Origin: Thermomicrobiaceae bacterium | GTDB taxonomy: Bacteria > Chloroflexota > Chloroflexia > Thermomicrobiales > Thermomicrobiaceae | Direction: 5' to 3' | NCBI GenBank assembly: GCA_025966355.1 | Contig: JAICWZ010000059.1 | Location: 1-8,687 of the forward strand | DNA length: 8,687 nt | Part shown: piece by piece, positions 7,100 through 8,687 of the stretch | Layout: every line of letters starts with the position of its first letter | Numbering within the stretch: position 1 is the first letter of the stretch | Notes under the pieces: model-generated | Databases searched by the model: none | Told to the model about the DNA's origin: nothing | What the model saw: the letters and a program-made list of their open reading frames with translations, nothing else | Made by a program: the position numbers and the translations under genes

Positions 7100-7129
7100 T
7101 TGCTCATGGCGCGGCTCATGCTATATAGT
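7100..7129 (+). promoter_or_regulatory. Putative promoter of the HU gene
   Basis: TTGCTC (7100-7105) is followed after 16 nt by TATATA (7122-7127), or after 18 nt by the overlapping TATAGT (7124-7129). TGC directly precedes TATATA, making an extended -10 like that of the infC promoter. Transcription would begin near 7134, giving a leader of about 50 nt. A direct repeat GCTCATG occurs at 7102-7108 and 7114-7120 inside the core promoter, and a small palindrome GCGTACATACGC lies upstream at 7079-7090. Confidence 0.55.
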
Positions 7130-7185
7130 CTGGAAAATGCCTGTAGTCGCGGCCAACTGTTGAGTAAGAGCGGAAGGGAAACCAC

Positions 7186-7467
7186 ATGCGAAAAAGTGAT
7201 CTGGTCAAGGCGGTTGCCACTGATGTCAATCAACCAGAGACGCAGGTGACGGCGGTCGTCAACGCAACGTTCAATGCGATTCAGGACGCGCTCGCCAAAG
7301 GCGACGAAGTAGCACTGACCGGGTTCGGGACCTTTCGCATCAGTGAGCGTGGGTCGCGCGAGGGCCGCAATCCACAAACGGGCGAGCGTATCACCATTCC
7401 ATCGCGCAAGAGTCCGAGCTTTAAGCCTGGTACACAGCTGAAGCGCGCCGTTTCAGGCGAGGAATAG
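7186..7467 (+). CDS. HU-type DNA-binding nucleoid protein
   Basis: A 93-residue small basic histone-like protein that binds and bends DNA as a dimer. The N-terminal helical half (MRKSDLVKAVATDVNQ, then ATFNAIQDALAKGDEV) leads to the hallmark GFGTF turn (residues 46-50). The beta-arm follows with the intercalating-proline block GRNPQTGERITIP (R61-N62-P63), then SPSFKPGTQLKRAV. The length is about that of standard HU (around 90). GGAAGGG (7172-7178) is 7 nt before the ATG. It has its own promoter and faces plsX convergently. HU and IHF subunits are hard to tell apart by sequence alone; a single copy with this motif set is more like HU (hup) of Gram-positive and Chloroflexota genomes. Confidence 0.94.
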   Translation: MRKSDLVKAVATDVNQPETQVTAVVNATFNAIQDALAKGDEVALTGFGTFRISERGSREGRNPQTGERITIPSRKSPSFKPGTQLKRAVSGEE

Positions 7468-7493
7468 ACTCCACCTCACGGCATGACCTGGCA

Positions 7494-7540
7494 CGGCCCG
7501 ATGCTCTCTTACGTCCCAAGCCGCGACTTGCATCGGGCCG
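7494..7540. terminator. Perfect inverted repeat between convergent HU gene and plsX, probable bidirectional terminator
   Basis: CGGCCCGATGC (7494-7504) and GCATCGGGCCG (7530-7540) are exact reverse complements, giving an 11-bp GC-rich stem around a 25-nt loop. It lies 26 nt after the HU stop and 16 nt beyond the plsX stop, where both transcripts must end. There is no clear T-run on either side and the loop is long, so termination may need a factor or the element may do something else. A 10-bp palindrome CGTCGCGACG (7546-7555) lies next to it. Confidence 0.5.
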
Positions 7541-7556
7541 ATCCCCGTCGCGACGT

Positions 7557-8633
7557 CTAAGTTGACAAGAGTGCCTTCTCAGTAACCGTCGAATGACGCT
7601 TCGACATGGAGGTCGAACGTGATGCCGAGAGGATCGCGTTCGCGATTGCGTAGCGATCGGAGCGGCCATGGGCCAGGATCACCGGCGCGTTGACCCCAAG
7701 TAACGGCGCACCACCGTACGATCGATAGTCAACAGTCTTTCGGGCACGGCGAAACGCGGGCCTCAGCGCTCCGGCAAGAAGCTGCGTGTACCAGCGGGCG
7801 GTCAGTTCGTTGCGCAATGCGTTCTGAACGATAACCGCCGCGCCCTCGGCGGCCTTGAGCAGCAGATTTCCGCTGAAGCCGTCGCATAGAACGGCGTCGA
7901 CGATGCCTTCGGAAATCGCGTTCGCCTCGATGTTCCCGATAAAGCCGACGTCGTTTCGCTCTTGCAGCAAGGCATGCACCTCACGCACGAACGCGGTTCC
8001 CTTACCTGCCTCTTCGCCGTTGCTCAACAGCCCGATCCGCGGAAACTCGATGCCGACGACAGCGCGCAGGTAGTCGTATATCAAGTACGCAAATTGCACC
8101 AGGTGAGCGGGCCGAGGGTCGACGACTCCGCCGCCATCCATAATATAAAGCGGGGTTGAACTAAGCGCGGTCGGGATCGGTACCGCGATGCCGGGACGGT
8201 CTACACCGGGCATTCGCCCGATCGTGAAGATCGCTGAGGCGACGACCGCACCCGAGTGACCGGCCGAAACGACCGCTCCCGCGCGATTCTCGGCGACTTC
8301 GAGGCAGGCAACGGTAATCGACGCCCTGGATTTACGCCGGATCGCCGCGACCGCGTGCTCCTCCATCGTAATGATTTCAGGAGCATCGACGACCCGTATC
8401 GACCGTCTGCAATCGTCGCAATCAGCCAGCAACGGCTCGATTTCGGATGCCTGGCCGACCAGACTCACGGAGAGGCCGTGGCCGCGAACGACATCGATCG
8501 CGCCGGCGACGATCTCCGCGGGAGCGTGATCGCCACCCATGGCGTCGATCGCGATGGGCAGGCTCGCCGGAGTGGCTGGCTCGACCAGCCCAACCGACGA
8601 GCCCGGGCGGGAACTTGCGTCGGGGCTCTTCAA
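7557..8633 (-). CDS. plsX: Phosphate acyltransferase PlsX (acyl-ACP:phosphate)
   Basis: PlsX converts acyl-ACP and phosphate to acyl-phosphate, the donor used by PlsY in phospholipid synthesis, at the cytoplasmic face of the membrane. 358 residues from a TTG start. Family blocks in order: IAIDAMGGDHAPAEIV (from residue 27), SAGHSGAVVASA (123-134), GRMPGVDRP (139-147), GLLSNGEEAGKG (201-212), FIGNIEANAI (231-240), VLCDGFSGNLLLKAAEG (248-264) and YGGAPLLGVNAPVILAHGRSD (306-326). Deviations: the usual SAGNTGA is SAGHSGA, and the usual DxGAN-D motif reads MDGGGVVD (165-172). Start: TTG 8633 has a purine-rich AGGAAAAGAG 9 nt upstream; it gives 26 residues before IAIDAMGGD where most PlsX have two or three, and the frame stays open to the window edge. 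The true start is therefore uncertain. It is transcribed towards the HU gene. Confidence 0.93.
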   Translation of the reverse strand: MKSPDASSRPGSSVGLVEPATPASLPIAIDAMGGDHAPAEIVAGAIDVVRGHGLSVSLVGQASEIEPLLADCDDCRRSIRVVDAPEIITMEEHAVAAIRRKSRASITVACLEVAENRAGAVVSAGHSGAVVASAIFTIGRMPGVDRPGIAVPIPTALSSTPLYIMDGGGVVDPRPAHLVQFAYLIYDYLRAVVGIEFPRIGLLSNGEEAGKGTAFVREVHALLQERNDVGFIGNIEANAISEGIVDAVLCDGFSGNLLLKAAEGAAVIVQNALRNELTARWYTQLLAGALRPAFRRARKTVDYRSYGGAPLLGVNAPVILAHGRSDRYAIANAILSASRSTSMSKRHSTVTEKALLST

Positions 8634-8661
8634 GTGATTTGGCTCTTTTCCTGTCGTGCGA

Positions 8662-8687
8662 CTAGACGTCGAGGTTTTGCACCTCGC
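8662..8687 (-). CDS. Possible 3' tail of the gene upstream of plsX (rpmF candidate)
   Basis: On the minus strand the last seven codons before a TAG (8664-8662) read EVQNLDV, ending 28 nt upstream of the plsX TTG. In many bacteria rpmF (ribosomal protein L32) sits directly before plsX, and L32 often ends in a short GREV-like tail, so this could be its end. Seven residues cannot identify a gene, and two other frames are also open here, one of which would end in a TGA overlapping the plsX TTG. Treat it as a pointer only. Confidence 0.2.

Noticed and set aside
7088..7154. Repeated CGCGGCC at 7088-7094 and 7148-7154
   Set aside because: A seven-base GC-only repeat is expected by chance in DNA of this composition.
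1..8687. CRISPR array, insertion sequence, tRNA or defence system
   Set aside because: There are no regularly spaced repeats, no transposase or nuclease-like proteins and no tRNA-like folds. All longer genes are housekeeping or membrane genes with consistent composition.

Overview
This window is GC-rich (roughly 60% by eye) and reads as chromosomal housekeeping DNA from a bacterium, most likely a member of the Chloroflexota, perhaps near the Thermomicrobia. That placement is inference. It rests on two large DUF2298 / 'Chlor_Arch_YYY'-type membrane proteins, a family I know mainly from Chloroflexota and Archaea, and on the style of the PlsX and SpoU-type proteins. I see no mobile element, CRISPR array, tRNA or rRNA gene, and no prophage or defence module.

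Layout. (1) Positions 1-4916 (+): two tandem paralogous polytopic membrane proteins of the DUF2298/YYY family. The first is cut by the left edge of the window. The second starts on a GTG that overlaps the first one's TGA by 4 nt, so the pair is probably translationally coupled. (2) Positions 4917-5068: a short intergenic region holding a hairpin after the pair, a good sigma70-like promoter with an extended -10, a perfect 10-bp leader hairpin and a strong Shine-Dalgarno (SD) sequence. (3) Positions 5069-7052 (+): the classical infC-rpmI-rplT translation operon, with infC starting on the rare codon ATT, followed 9 nt later by a SpoU/TrmH-type RNA 2'-O-methyltransferase gene. (4) Positions 7053-7467 (+): a promoter and an HU-type nucleoid protein gene. 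(5) Positions 7468-7556: a convergent intergenic region with a perfect 11-bp inverted repeat, probably a shared terminator. (6) Positions 7557-8633 (-): plsX, acyl-phosphate synthesis for phospholipids. A few codons upstream on the minus strand may be the tail of the gene that precedes plsX.

How the genes work together. infC, rpmI, rplT and the methyltransferase all concern ribosome assembly or initiation and look co-transcribed. HU (chromosome architecture) and plsX (membrane lipid synthesis) are separate units. The membrane pair is the least understood part. Its conserved acidic, His and Tyr-rich loop motifs and soluble C-terminal domain resemble GT-C-type lipid-linked sugar glycosyltransferases, but the substrate is unknown.

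The most useful observations are the ATT-initiated infC with its compact promoter/hairpin leader, the coupled DUF2298 paralogues with residue differences between copies, and a PlsX with altered glycine/asparagine motifs. I do not see convincing evidence for a wholly new system here.
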